Positions 25,747 through 34,897 of a DNA stretch of 64,000 bases are shown one piece after another. The notes below the pieces were generated by a model. The model made no database searches. It had not been told where the DNA came from and was given only the letters and a program-made list of their open reading frames with translations. The translations under genes and the position numbers were made by a program. The stretch's first letter is position 1, and each line of letters opens with the position of its first letter. The DNA is from Niabella pedocola. Its GTDB lineage: Bacteria; Bacteroidota; Bacteroidia; Chitinophagales; Chitinophagaceae. The stretch spans positions 2,832,548 to 2,896,547 of the forward strand of contig NZ_JAJNEC010000005.1 of NCBI RefSeq assembly GCF_021044425.1, in the 5' to 3' direction.

Positions 25747-28700
25747 TAATGCTCTTGCTCTTTAGCCCAGGTATCTGCTAACATTTCTGCTTGCTTTAAA
25801 ACTGTTTGTACAGCCTTTTCCTGCTTGTCGGGTGGATAACCATATTCTCTTAAAACCTTACGAACGATTACCCGTAGTTTGGCCCTTACATTTTCTTTTA
25901 TTTGCCAATCAATAGTTGTATTGGCTCTCACGCGCTCAACCAATACCCTGGCTATCTCTCTTAGGGTATCATCAGCCATAATTTGTGTTGCCGCATCATT
26001 ATCACAAATTGCATCGTAAAACGCTATTTCATCTTTTGAAAGATTAAGCGCTGTGTTGCTTTCATCCGCATGGCGAACGTTTTTTGCGAGGTCTATTAGC
26101 TCGTTTAAAATTTCGGCACTCGTCAATAATTGATTTTGATATTTTTTAATGGCCGTTTCAAGCATTTCAGAGAATTTTCTACTCTGCACCAGGTTGTAAG
26201 TTGAGCGGCCTTTTAATTCATCATTCAATAATTTTTTAAGCAGTTCCAATGCAAGGTTCTTGTGTTTCATCCCTCGCACTTCCTCCAAAAACTCATCGCT
26301 AAGAATAGATATGTCGGGCTTTTTAATACCGGCTGCATCAAAAATATTTACCACTTCATTGCTCACAATGGCTTTATCTACCATCTGGCGAATAGCTGTT
26401 TCAATTTCTTCATCAGTTTTTCCCGCGCCGTTTGTTTCAAACTTTGCCAATCTTGCTTTCACCAACTGAAAAAATGCTACTTCCAATGCTATATTCGCCG
26501 CTTCGGGCGTGCTTTTGCAAAGGGCAAAGGCGTTTGATAATAAACCAACTTCTTTACTGAAACGCTCCTTGCCATTTGCTACTGTAAGAATATGCTCTTC
26601 AGATGTAAGTATAATAGAAAGTTTTTCTGCCACCGGAGCTGTAAAATAAGGTGTGTAATCATAGCCAATCATTATTTGCTGTACCACTTCCAACTTTTCC
26701 TTCATAAAGGCTATTGCATCCTCTAATTCAAATGTTGGTTTACCACTGCCACCGCTTTCTGTATAAGCAGAAAGGGCTTTCTTCAAATTTTGAGCTATGC
26801 CAATATAATCAACAATTAAACCCCCTGGTTTGTCTAAGTACACTCGGTTCACCCGGGCAATAGCCTGCATCAAGCTATGCCCTTTCATAGGTTTATCTAC
26901 ATACAGCGTGTGTAAAGACGGAGCGTCAAAACCAGTAAGCCACATATCCCTCACTATTACCAGTTTTAAACGGTCTTTCGGGTCTTTTAATCTTTCGCCA
27001 ATGGCTTTATTTCTTTCTTTGGTTCTCAAATGTGGCTGAAAGGAAGCAGGATCAGAGGAAGAACCTGTCATCACTATTTTAACTACTCCCTCGCTATCAT
27101 CTTTACTGTGCCAATGCGACCTTAGTTTAACGATTTCATCATACAGTAATACGCAAATTCTCCGGCTCATACACACAATCATTCCTTTGCCTTCAAATAC
27201 TTCCTGCCGTTCTTCAAAATGATTAACAATATCTGCAGCTACATTTTTTATCCTGTTTGCATTTCCTACAATGGCCTCTAATCTCGCCCATTTGGTTTTT
27301 GCCTTCTGTTTTTCGGTAAGCTCCTTATCCTCCGTTATTTCTTCAAACTCATCATCCAGTAGTTCTTTGGCTTCCGGGTCAATATTTACTTTTGCTAACC
27401 GGTTTTCATAATAAATCTTCACGGTCGAACCATCTTCTACACCTTGCTGTATGTCATATACGTCGATATAATCTCCAAATACGTTTTTGGTATTCCTGTC
27501 AGTTAGTTCTACCGGGGTGCCTGTAAAGCCAATAAAAGTTGCACCGGGCAACGCGTCACGCATATATTTGGCAAATCCATAAGAGGTTTTGGCTCCTATT
27601 TCGTTACCTTCATCATCTTTAATGATCTTGTTTTTTGCCTCAAAGCCATACTGGGTTCTATGGGCTTCGTCCGCAATAACTACAATATTTTTACGGTCAC
27701 TTAATAAAGGGAAACTATCCTTCCCTTCCTTGGGGAAAAACTTTTGTACAGTTGTAAATACCACCCCACCGGCTACTACCTTTAGCTTGTATTTCAAATC
27801 CTCCCGGTCTTTTGCCTGTGTTGGATCTTGTCGTAATAGTTGTCTGCAGGCAGCAAAAGTGTCAAACAGCTGTTGATCAAGATCGTTTCTGTCGGTAATG
27901 ACTACAACAGTAGGATTGCGTAATGCCTGGATGATTTTTCCGGTATAAAAAACCATTGATAACGATTTGCCGCTTCCCTGTGTATGCCACACAATACCTC
28001 CTTTCTGCGTGGCATTGGCACTGCTATAGCCGGTAGCATTAATAGTGCTTTCTACAGCTTTATTTACTGCATAATATTGATGATAAGCAGCAATTTTTTT
28101 TGTAGTTTCTATTGTAATAATATTCGTGACTGGATCTTCTTTTTTATCTTTTTCAAAAACAATAAAATAGCGGATGTAATCCTGTAAAGTATTTTTATTC
28201 AGCAAGCCCTCAATTAAAATCAATAGTTCGCTTTCCAAGTGGGAAGCCTGTTTTTTGCCATCCTTTGTTCTCCATTTGGCAAAACGGCTGAAGGAAGCGC
28301 TAATACTTCCAGCCTTGGCTTCTAACCCATCACTTGCCACCATAAAGGCATTGTAGGAAAATAAAGACGAAATGGCCGCTTTATAATTGTTAAGTTGTGC
28401 ATACGCTTTTTCTACAGTAGCTTTTGGATCCGCGGGATTTTTGAGCTCTATTATTACTAAAGGAATACCATTGATAAATAAAATAATATCTGGCCGTTTG
28501 TGTTTTGTGCCTTCTGTAATGGTAAACTGGTTTACACAGAGGTAGTTATTGTTTTCCTGGTGCTCATAATCTATAAGGAATACTTTATTGCCTCTGGTTT
28601 CCCCGTCTACGGTATATGTAACATCCACACCCTCAGTAAGCATTACATGGAAGTCTTCGTTCGCCTGCATCAGGTCTGGGCTATTAATTCGTAAAACCTT

Positions 28701-28922
28701 ACTAATAGCTTCCTCCTGGGCTGTTTCTGGAATTTTATCATTTATAACAGCAATATGCTGGCGCAAACGTTCTTTTAATATTACATCCTCGTAATTGTTT
28801 CTTTCCGGAAATTCGCCATCCGGTGCCAATACAGGACCATACAGGTAATCCCAGCCAATAGTTTGCAGGTGCTCTATGGCAAGGCGTTCTATACTATCTT
28901 CGGATATGATTTCGTTGTTCAT
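25746..28922 (-). CDS. hsdR: Type I restriction enzyme, R (motor/nuclease) subunit
   Basis: 1058 aa, a full-length HsdR. The N-terminal nuclease has RPD (Asp 145) and ELK (Glu 159, Lys 161) of the PD-(D/E)XK fold. The helicase has Walker A TQGSGKS (about 315-321), DEAH at 418-421, FTGTP, and a motif VI region SLMQAIARVNR. The C-terminal helical part binds the methylase complex. It translocates DNA and cuts away from the recognition site when unmethylated. It starts 12 bases after the Mrr-like gene and overlaps the GHKL gene. Confidence 0.95.
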   Translation of the reverse strand: MNNEIISEDSIERLAIEHLQTIGWDYLYGPVLAPDGEFPERNNYEDVILKERLRQHIAVINDKIPETAQEEAISKVLRINSPDLMQANEDFHVMLTEGVDVTYTVDGETRGNKVFLIDYEHQENNNYLCVNQFTITEGTKHKRPDIILFINGIPLVIIELKNPADPKATVEKAYAQLNNYKAAISSLFSYNAFMVASDGLEAKAGSISASFSRFAKWRTKDGKKQASHLESELLILIEGLLNKNTLQDYIRYFIVFEKDKKEDPVTNIITIETTKKIAAYHQYYAVNKAVESTINATGYSSANATQKGGIVWHTQGSGKSLSMVFYTGKIIQALRNPTVVVITDRNDLDQQLFDTFAACRQLLRQDPTQAKDREDLKYKLKVVAGGVVFTTVQKFFPKEGKDSFPLLSDRKNIVVIADEAHRTQYGFEAKNKIIKDDEGNEIGAKTSYGFAKYMRDALPGATFIGFTGTPVELTDRNTKNVFGDYIDVYDIQQGVEDGSTVKIYYENRLAKVNIDPEAKELLDDEFEEITEDKELTEKQKAKTKWARLEAIVGNANRIKNVAADIVNHFEERQEVFEGKGMIVCMSRRICVLLYDEIVKLRSHWHSKDDSEGVVKIVMTGSSSDPASFQPHLRTKERNKAIGERLKDPKDRLKLVIVRDMWLTGFDAPSLHTLYVDKPMKGHSLMQAIARVNRVYLDKPGGLIVDYIGIAQNLKKALSAYTESGGSGKPTFELEDAIAFMKEKLEVVQQIMIGYDYTPYFTAPVAEKLSIILTSEEHILTVANGKERFSKEVGLLSNAFALCKSTPEAANIALEVAFFQLVKARLAKFETNGAGKTDEEIETAIRQMVDKAIVSNEVVNIFDAAGIKKPDISILSDEFLEEVRGMKHKNLALELLKKLLNDELKGRSTYNLVQSRKFSEMLETAIKKYQNQLLTSAEILNELIDLAKNVRHADESNTALNLSKDEIAFYDAICDNDAATQIMADDTLREIARVLVERVRANTTIDWQIKENVRAKLRVIVRKVLREYGYPPDKQEKAVQTVLKQAEMLADTWAKEQEH

Positions 28923-28934
28923 AAAATATAGTAT

Positions 28935-29918
28935 TTATGAAATAACCAGTCCCAGTTTTAAATTTAGCTTCTCTTTAAATTCATTTGGAATCTGGTCCCA
29001 GTATTTAACTAACAGGTCTACCAATTGGTTCCCGTTAATTAAACCGATTCTTGGAAAGCCGGTTTCTACGGCAATATCTTTCGCATCTTTACTATAATCG
29101 CAAGTAGTAATGAATGCTCCCTGACCATTAGAAGGAATATTCTGCCGCAATGCTTTTACCGTATTAGCATTTATTCTTGAGCCTAGTTTGTAACGTTTTG
29201 CCTGGACAAACAGTTTTATTTTTGCCATATTTGAAACATCCAGTTCGCCAGTAGCATCTACACCACCATCACCAACTTTTCCTGTATGTTCAGCCCCTTC
29301 AAAGCCCACTGCTGTTAACAAGTGCGTAATCAGTATTTCAAACTCTTTGTCATCCAGTTCTAAAATGCGGTTAAGGACAGTATTGTAGTAGTCGTACTCC
29401 TGATGCTGTAAACCCTCTGCAACAAATTCTTTTTTACCGATTGCTTCAAAAAAGTTTTGCTTATGTACAATACTAAAAACTGTAAGGGAGGAGCGGATAG
29501 TATTTTGAAATGGAACAGAAAAAATGCTTCGTTGCACAGGTGTTTTGTTCCATCTTATACGCCGGCGATGTAAAAACGGGCAGCCATCTTCTCCGTTACC
29601 ATAAAAATAAGATGGATCATTTTCTATAACACCATAGTGAATATATTCTGTATTACTATCGGGAGTAATTACATAGTCTCCCGCCTTTATTTCCAATAAA
29701 AACCGCGCAATTTGCCCTACTTGCTGCCCCACAACCACATTACTTTCATCTTCAGGATAATCATTTCTATAGATAGGGTATAGGCTTTCACGATCTTTAA
29801 TTTCAGATAGATTATGACCACTTAACCATCCGATTGCCACATAACCGCCTTTCAAAAAATGTTTGGTATAAGTGCCAAAATCCGCTCGTACGCAATATAG
29901 ATTTGGGTTACTGCTCAT
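28935..29918 (-). CDS. Mrr-type restriction endonuclease with EVE/PUA-like N-terminus
   Basis: 327 aa. The N-terminal half has the pattern AIGW, FLLEIKAGDYVITP, YIHYGVI and HRRRIRWNK, which recalls EVE/PUA-like modified-base reading domains of Mrr and McrB relatives. The C-terminal half is a Mrr-type nuclease: Glu near 192-194, GDGGVD (216-221) and QAKRY (239-243). Such proteins cut modified DNA or act as accessory nucleases. Its ATG overlaps the hsdS stop by four bases (ATGA), so it is translated together with hsdS. That position inside a type I operon is unusual. Confidence 0.85.
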   Translation of the reverse strand: MSSNPNLYCVRADFGTYTKHFLKGGYVAIGWLSGHNLSEIKDRESLYPIYRNDYPEDESNVVVGQQVGQIARFLLEIKAGDYVITPDSNTEYIHYGVIENDPSYFYGNGEDGCPFLHRRRIRWNKTPVQRSIFSVPFQNTIRSSLTVFSIVHKQNFFEAIGKKEFVAEGLQHQEYDYYNTVLNRILELDDKEFEILITHLLTAVGFEGAEHTGKVGDGGVDATGELDVSNMAKIKLFVQAKRYKLGSRINANTVKALRQNIPSNGQGAFITTCDYSKDAKDIAVETGFPRIGLINGNQLVDLLVKYWDQIPNEFKEKLNLKLGLVIS

Positions 29919-31081
29919 GCCTTTAGTTTTATTGCTCCACTAATCAATTGCGGCAATAAACTATCCCGCAATTGATTGAGGTTTTTTATTTGGTGAGAAT
30001 TATTAATTTGCTTTTGGAATAGCAGTTTTGATTTTTTGTTAAACTCTTCAATATAATTTGGGGGGATTTTTGGACAATGAAATGAAAATATAGTAGACGG
30101 GTCAATTCTTTGATGGCTACCGCTTGTGCCACCTGATCCGGACGCTATTTTGTTATAGTTTTCTCTGAGCGTAAGCCAGCCATAAAGAAAGTATAAATAG
30201 CCCTCATCTATGGGCTTTATAATTTGAAACTCTGTTGAACAAATTGAATTGTTCAATACTTCATCTTGCAATAACCATACTCTTTTATCTTTCTGTGGAT
30301 TTAGTTTAGAAAAAAGAATGGCATTCTCTTCCAAAATATACTTTGAGCTTTGGATTGTTGAACCCAGTTCTGATAATGGCTGTTTAGCATTATCAAACGA
30401 AGGGATACTATAATGCTGAAACTCAATATCCGGGTGTTTTTGTGGATTAACTGATTTCTTCAAATGCGTTGCCACATCAGAAACTGTTCCTGTTTTCCAA
30501 TTTTCTTTGGCATCTTCCACAAACCATTTTCTAAACAGTGTTTCTGCCATTTCTTCCAGTATTTCATTTTGACGGTGCAGTAGGTCTATCTTGGCATCTA
30601 AGCAATTGAGAGTGGACGCTATTGCTTTTTGGATGGGTGGTGGCGGAAGTACCAGATATAAATTGTCAAAAGCACTCTTTGGAACACGCTGACGACCAGA
30701 CGTGCCATCAAAATTACTCTCGGCAAAATTCCTTACATCATCATATCTTGATAAGTAAAAAACAAAATCAGTATCGGAAATATCTTTTTTACCTCTGAAG
30801 ACTAAAAACTCAGTCGAGCCATAACCAACACCATTCTCCAGGTTTCTAACCTGGCAAATTTTTCCATTTTCTAAACAAGGCGTTATCCTCGCAAATAAAG
30901 TATCGCCTTCCTCAAATCTTGCTCCTCCTTTCAATATTCTTTTTTGTGAAGGCTCGCAATGTTTGCTACTTTCATTTAAATCCTTCATTTCTACAAAAGA
31001 ATATTCCTGATTACTCTTTAGAGTGATCTTAGGGTTTATGTCTACAAAATCAGAAAATCTATATTCTTTCCAGTTTTTCAT
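29915..31081 (-). CDS. hsdS: Type I restriction enzyme, specificity subunit
   Basis: 388 aa, normal for HsdS. Two target-recognition domains are seen (about 1-150 and 200-345), each ended by a conserved helical region; FDNLYLVLPPPPIQKAIASTL and ...IKNLNQLRDSLLPQLISG are the two typical spacers. It picks the two halves of a split target site and holds HsdM. The target cannot be read from sequence. It overlaps the 309-aa gene by one base and the Mrr-like gene by four. Confidence 0.93.
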   Translation of the reverse strand: MKNWKEYRFSDFVDINPKITLKSNQEYSFVEMKDLNESSKHCEPSQKRILKGGARFEEGDTLFARITPCLENGKICQVRNLENGVGYGSTEFLVFRGKKDISDTDFVFYLSRYDDVRNFAESNFDGTSGRQRVPKSAFDNLYLVLPPPPIQKAIASTLNCLDAKIDLLHRQNEILEEMAETLFRKWFVEDAKENWKTGTVSDVATHLKKSVNPQKHPDIEFQHYSIPSFDNAKQPLSELGSTIQSSKYILEENAILFSKLNPQKDKRVWLLQDEVLNNSICSTEFQIIKPIDEGYLYFLYGWLTLRENYNKIASGSGGTSGSHQRIDPSTIFSFHCPKIPPNYIEEFNKKSKLLFQKQINNSHQIKNLNQLRDSLLPQLISGAIKLKA

Positions 31082-32010
31082 TAATCATTAGTTGTACTTT
31101 CAGTGACTCTTTTAATGCTGTAGGTAAGCTCTGTCATGCTTACGCTACGCTTGTTACATTCCATTATTTCTTCTAATCCAAAAAATGGTATAGGGATACC
31201 TTCTTCGCCTCCTGTTGGTTTATCTTTCTCAAGGGTTATTTTTCGCAGGTAGGTAATATTTGCTATAAGATTGGAGCAAAAGCGAGTCATTTCGAAATCC
31301 CTTTTGCTATCCATTGGTACGGTTTTAGAAATAATTTCATCTTCGTTTTTTTGTTTTATCAGATAGGAGAGACTATCGGTAAGATCGAATTTCAAAACTA
31401 TTTCAGGATTGTCAACTCTTGCAAATATTAATTCGGAAATGGTTGGGATAATCCGTAATCCATGCTTATAACTGTTATATTCATCCCTATTTGAAAAGTC
31501 AAATGCAAGTAATTTTAAACCATGTTTGATTGCCTGAACGCTGGCATGTACTCTGTTTTTGTAATCGGTATTGAATTTTTCAAAATTGAATGTTCCATAA
31601 TAAAACAGGTAATGGCCAACCGTAATTCCCGGATTGCCCTGTACTTCGTTGTCTAAAAAGTCAAGACGAAACGAACCGTCAGCTATTGCTGAAATTTTCT
31701 TGTAATTATCATTCCATCTGGAATTAGTGAGGTTGAATAAAATATTCGTATCCTGAAACGTGGGCGCACCTTCTGGTGCCAAAGCAAAAAACAATTCAAA
31801 AAATGTTTCGATACAGTGAAAATAATTTTGTCGTAGATCTGTTTTTAACGTACGCCTGAAAGAACGTTTCCCATCCTCATTCAATCCCTCCGGGAAAAAT
31901 TCTGCTTCATATCTCGGTAAATCATCAATCATTTTGTTATAAATAGTAGCTTTAACAAAATGAAAGTCATTTAAGTAGTGGGAATAGAATTTTGTAGCAT
32001 CAATAATCAT
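31081..32010 (-). CDS. Unknown protein embedded between hsdM and hsdS
   Basis: 309 aa, soluble, no signal peptide. I recognise no domain with certainty; the segment EYNSYKHGLRIIPT (about 165-178) contains a YKHG motif that occurs in several helical HEPN-like and AbiV-like families, a weak hint only. It is joined by one-base TAATG overlaps to hsdM before it and hsdS after it, so it is made in step with the methylase and specificity subunit. This suggests a stoichiometric or regulatory partner of the complex. Confidence 0.75.
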   Translation of the reverse strand: MIIDATKFYSHYLNDFHFVKATIYNKMIDDLPRYEAEFFPEGLNEDGKRSFRRTLKTDLRQNYFHCIETFFELFFALAPEGAPTFQDTNILFNLTNSRWNDNYKKISAIADGSFRLDFLDNEVQGNPGITVGHYLFYYGTFNFEKFNTDYKNRVHASVQAIKHGLKLLAFDFSNRDEYNSYKHGLRIIPTISELIFARVDNPEIVLKFDLTDSLSYLIKQKNEDEIISKTVPMDSKRDFEMTRFCSNLIANITYLRKITLEKDKPTGGEEGIPIPFFGLEEIMECNKRSVSMTELTYSIKRVTESTTND

Positions 32011-33548
32011 TACACTATTATTTTTCTAAGACTCTCTTCAATTTCTTTATTTAGCCTGGCTTCTTTCTTCATTTGCTCTTTTAAAGTAGCTTTAAGGGCA
32101 TTAAAGCGATCGGTAAAATCAAATGCTTCCTCTTCATCAGCTATGCCTATGTATCTGCCAGGTGTAAGCACATAATCCAATGCATTTATTTCGGCAAGTG
32201 TGGCGCTTTTGCAAAAGCCCTGTATATCCGTATACTTTTTATTTTTTGTCTTCCAATGATGAAAAGTATCTGCTAGCAATTGTATATCAGCATCAGATAG
32301 TTCCCGGTTGCGGCGGTTGATCAAATGCCCCATATTACGGGCATCTATAAACAAAACTTCTCCACTACGTTCTTTTTTACCCCGGCTAAAGAACCAGAGG
32401 CAGGCTGGTATCTGCGTATTTAAGAACAACTTGGTGGGCAGGTTTACAATGCAATCTATTAATCCTGCTTTTACCATTGCTTTGCGTATTTCACCCTCGT
32501 TACTACTTTTTGTACTAAGGCTACCTTTTGCCAATACAATTCCGCCTTTTCCGTTGGGGGCAAGGTGGTAAATAAAATGCTGTAACCACGCAAAGTTGGC
32601 ATTGCTGGTCGGGGGAATACCATACTTCCACCGGCCATCTTTAACAAGCAAGCTACCACTCCAATCACTATCGTTAAAGGGTGGATTGGCTATAACATAA
32701 TCAGCTTTCAAATCTGGGTGGGCATCTTTTAGAAAGCTACCTTCAGTATTCCATTTAATGTGCTGGCTGTTAATACCCCGGATAGAAAGATTCATCTTTG
32801 CCAGCCGCCAGGTGGTTTGGTTGCTTTCTTGTCCGTATATATTAATGTCATCTATTTTTCCCTGATGACTAAGTATAAATTCCTCGCTTTGCACAAACAT
32901 GCCGCCACTGCCACAGCAGGGGTCATATACCCGTCCCTTATATGGTTCCAGCATTTGTACTAAGAGTTGTACAACACTTTTGGGAGTATAGAACTGTCCA
33001 CCTTTCTTGCCTTCAGCGAGGGCAAACTGTCCCAAAAAATATTCATATACTTTGCCCAGCACATCCTTTGCGCGGCTTTCTTTATCGCCAATAGTAATAT
33101 TGCTGAACTTATCAATTAAGCCACCCAAAGAAGTTTTATCCAAATTTTCCCTTGCGTATTGCTTTGGTAATACGTTTTTAAGGGTCTTATTTTCTTTTTC
33201 AATGGCATCCATAGCATCATCTACGGTTCTGCCAATGGTAGGCTTTTTAGCCTCTGCCTTCAGATGGGACCAACGGGCTATTGCCGGTACATAAAATACA
33301 CTTTCAGCAAGGCATTCATCCTTAAACTCGCCAAGCAGGATTTCATCCTTTTCAAAATCTGCACCGTGGTGTTCTATAAAATTGTTGTACAATTCCTCAA
33401 AAGCATCACTGATATATTTAAGAAATATCAGACCTAATACAATATGCTTATACTCGGCTGCATCAATATTTTTTCTCAGCTTATCCGCGGCCAACCATAA
33501 TGTTTTTTCTAAAGGGGCTTCTTTAATTACTTTTTTCTTTTTTACCAT
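32010..33548 (-). CDS. hsdM: Type I restriction-modification DNA methyltransferase subunit
   Basis: 512 aa, the usual HsdM length. An N-terminal helical HsdM_N domain (about 10-165) is followed by the N6-adenine methylase core: SAM-binding motif I DPCCGSGGMF (209-218) and catalytic NPPF (288-291). With HsdS it methylates the host sites. It begins 91 bases after the xre gene, which is read in the same direction. Confidence 0.96.
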   Translation of the reverse strand: MVKKKKVIKEAPLEKTLWLAADKLRKNIDAAEYKHIVLGLIFLKYISDAFEELYNNFIEHHGADFEKDEILLGEFKDECLAESVFYVPAIARWSHLKAEAKKPTIGRTVDDAMDAIEKENKTLKNVLPKQYARENLDKTSLGGLIDKFSNITIGDKESRAKDVLGKVYEYFLGQFALAEGKKGGQFYTPKSVVQLLVQMLEPYKGRVYDPCCGSGGMFVQSEEFILSHQGKIDDINIYGQESNQTTWRLAKMNLSIRGINSQHIKWNTEGSFLKDAHPDLKADYVIANPPFNDSDWSGSLLVKDGRWKYGIPPTSNANFAWLQHFIYHLAPNGKGGIVLAKGSLSTKSSNEGEIRKAMVKAGLIDCIVNLPTKLFLNTQIPACLWFFSRGKKERSGEVLFIDARNMGHLINRRNRELSDADIQLLADTFHHWKTKNKKYTDIQGFCKSATLAEINALDYVLTPGRYIGIADEEEAFDFTDRFNALKATLKEQMKKEARLNKEIEESLRKIIV

Positions 33549-33639
33549 AAAATGTTTACCTGTTCACTAAAATTTAATCGCTGCTAATAATTTCAAAAAG
33601 GGGAATAAAAGCCCAAACTATTTATATAACAGGCCGTCT

Positions 33640-33858
33640 TTATTTTTGCACCAATTTCACTCCCTCACACACATACTCCAACAATTCAATTGGTTTAACT
33701 CCAATAGCCAAGGCAATCAGGTACAATTCATCTGCCCTTAAATGACTACGATCATTCAGTGTTAGCTCGTTCATTCTTGCTCTGGACAAGCCTGTTTTGC
33801 GTGCAACTTCTGATTTATTTACCGATTTCTGAGCAAGATAGGTACCAAGCTTAGTCAT
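33640..33858 (-). CDS. Small XRE-family regulator, probable controller of the restriction operon
   Basis: 72 aa, a single helix-turn-helix domain (KSEVARKTGLSRARMNELTLND, then ADELYLIALAIGVKPIELL). Size and position fit a controller protein of restriction-modification loci. It is the first gene of the minus-strand island, 91 bases before hsdM, with no obvious terminator between. A good promoter lies in front, and a 24-base direct repeat pair flanks that promoter. Confidence 0.88.
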   Translation of the reverse strand: MTKLGTYLAQKSVNKSEVARKTGLSRARMNELTLNDRSHLRADELYLIALAIGVKPIELLEYVCEGVKLVQK

Positions 33859-33871
33859 TGATTTTAAAGAT

Positions 33872-33895
33872 TTTCTATAAGAATTGATGTTTTAA
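33872..33895. promoter_or_regulatory. 24-bp direct repeat, copy 1 (putative operator)
   Basis: TTTCTATAA followed by GAATTGATGTTTTAA. It matches copy 2 at 33967-33990 in 21 of 24 positions. It lies in the leader of the xre gene and touches the TAnnTTTG-like box, so a protein bound here would block transcription. That the XRE protein binds it is an inference. Confidence 0.6.
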
Positions 33896-33922
33896 AAGTA
33901 AAAAATTATAAAAAAAGCGCAA
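33893..33922 (-). promoter_or_regulatory. Promoter of xre/restriction operon
   Basis: On the minus strand TTG (33920-33922) is followed after 19 bases by TACTTTTA (33893-33900), one mismatch from TAnnTTTG. It would start transcription about 25-30 bases before the xre ATG. Confidence 0.6.
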
Positions 33923-33966
33923 AAATATTTGGCTGGGTGTATGTTTAGTTGTAATTTTCGTAGGAA

Positions 33967-33990
33967 TTTCTATAATAATTGATTGTTTAA
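33967..33990. promoter_or_regulatory. 24-bp direct repeat, copy 2 (putative operator)
   Basis: TTTCTATAA followed by TAATTGATTGTTTAA, 95 bases from copy 1 (start to start) and upstream of the xre promoter. Three mismatches separate the two copies. Confidence 0.6.
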
Positions 33991-34164
33991 CTATCGTTTT
34001 AAAACAAGTATTTATGAAAAATAACAGCACCTAAATACAGTATTTTCGATATTTATAAAGCGCATTTGCTTTTATTCTCGTACTGAAAACTACGACCTTT
34101 CAAAAAAATCCGGGATTAAGGTAAATCGCTCATGCTTTCTCTTTATAGTATATCTTTAAAGATC
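33991..34164. other. AT-rich spacer at right edge of restriction island
   Basis: No gene is seen. TATCTTTA near 34151 may be a -7 box for the structured element that follows, but no TTG is found at the right distance. Confidence 0.35.
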
Positions 34165-34241
34165 AAGCGTGGGCGTTCTTATTCGGATTTGGGGTGTCGT
34201 AGCCCTTCAGTACGGTAAGGACTAACCCACGCTTTTTTTTT
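34165..34241 (+). ncRNA. Structured element ending in a terminator before the BECR-like gene
   Basis: AAGCGTGGG (34165-34173) pairs perfectly with CCCACGCTT (34226-34234), directly followed by nine T. The 52 bases between include a second small hairpin (CCTT...AAGG). The terminator lies only about 50 bases before the ATG at 34291. It could be a small RNA or a transcription attenuator for that gene. No known riboswitch pattern was recognised. Confidence 0.5.
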
Positions 34242-34290
34242 GCGTGCGGTAGTCGGGCTTAAAAAAATTCCAGTTGCTAAAACCACTACT

Positions 34291-34758
34291 ATGCACGCCG
34301 TTACTACACCCACGCAAAACACCCACACTTTTAATGAAGAGCAATGGCTGCCCGTGCTCTTTTTACTGGCAGATACCCAAACCTGGCTGCAACAATTGCA
34401 GGAGGGGCACCTGCGCCAGCTACCCGTAAAAAACCGTAAAAAGCTGCTGCGCAAAAGCTGGTACCTGGGCGTAAAGGCCCTGGCCCATATACTGGAGCGC
34501 CATTACCACAAAGTAGCCCGCCACCCGCTGGCGGGCAAATTTACCATCCCCATACCCGCCATTGTAGCTGCTATAAAAGACGCGTACCAGCAGCCGGCCC
34601 AACAACTGGGGCAAAGCGGCCATTGGCAGCGCGTGCAGGATATGGGCAGCACCATCGGGTATAACAGCCGCGGCCAGCCGGTTAGCACTATTACCATAAT
34701 TACGGATGCCGCGGGGGAGATCATTACCGCCTTCCCCGGCGCTGCTGCAGACCGGTGA
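34291..34758 (+). CDS. Small cytosolic protein, possible BECR-fold nuclease domain
   Basis: 155 aa from the ATG at 34291; an in-frame TTG at 34240 lies within the terminator and is unlikely. The C-terminal half reads HPLAGKFTIPIPAIVAAIKD (about 78-97), GHWQ (110-113), then TIGYNSRGQPVSTITIITDA (121-140) and GEIITAFPG (142-150). The final strand pair and the ITAFP ending resemble BECR-fold RNase toxins from CdiA or Rhs tips, with candidates His 71/73, Lys 83 and Thr 85 for catalysis. No toxin delivery domain or immunity partner is seen, so this is tentative. Confidence 0.45.
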   Translation: MHAVTTPTQNTHTFNEEQWLPVLFLLADTQTWLQQLQEGHLRQLPVKNRKKLLRKSWYLGVKALAHILERHYHKVARHPLAGKFTIPIPAIVAAIKDAYQQPAQQLGQSGHWQRVQDMGSTIGYNSRGQPVSTITIITDAAGEIITAFPGAAADR

Positions 34759-34897
34759 GGACTGTACGCGGGCAGGGCAACAGATCGCACCGGTCTGCCC
34801 TTGCTAAAGAGCAGGACACTACAACAACGGCCGGCACCGGCCTGCCAGTCCGCGTGTCCCCCCAAAGAGCGAAACGCTGGGGTTGCATTGCACCCCG
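34759..34897. other. Short spacer before 174-bp tandem repeat
   Basis: No gene is seen. Confidence 0.4.
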
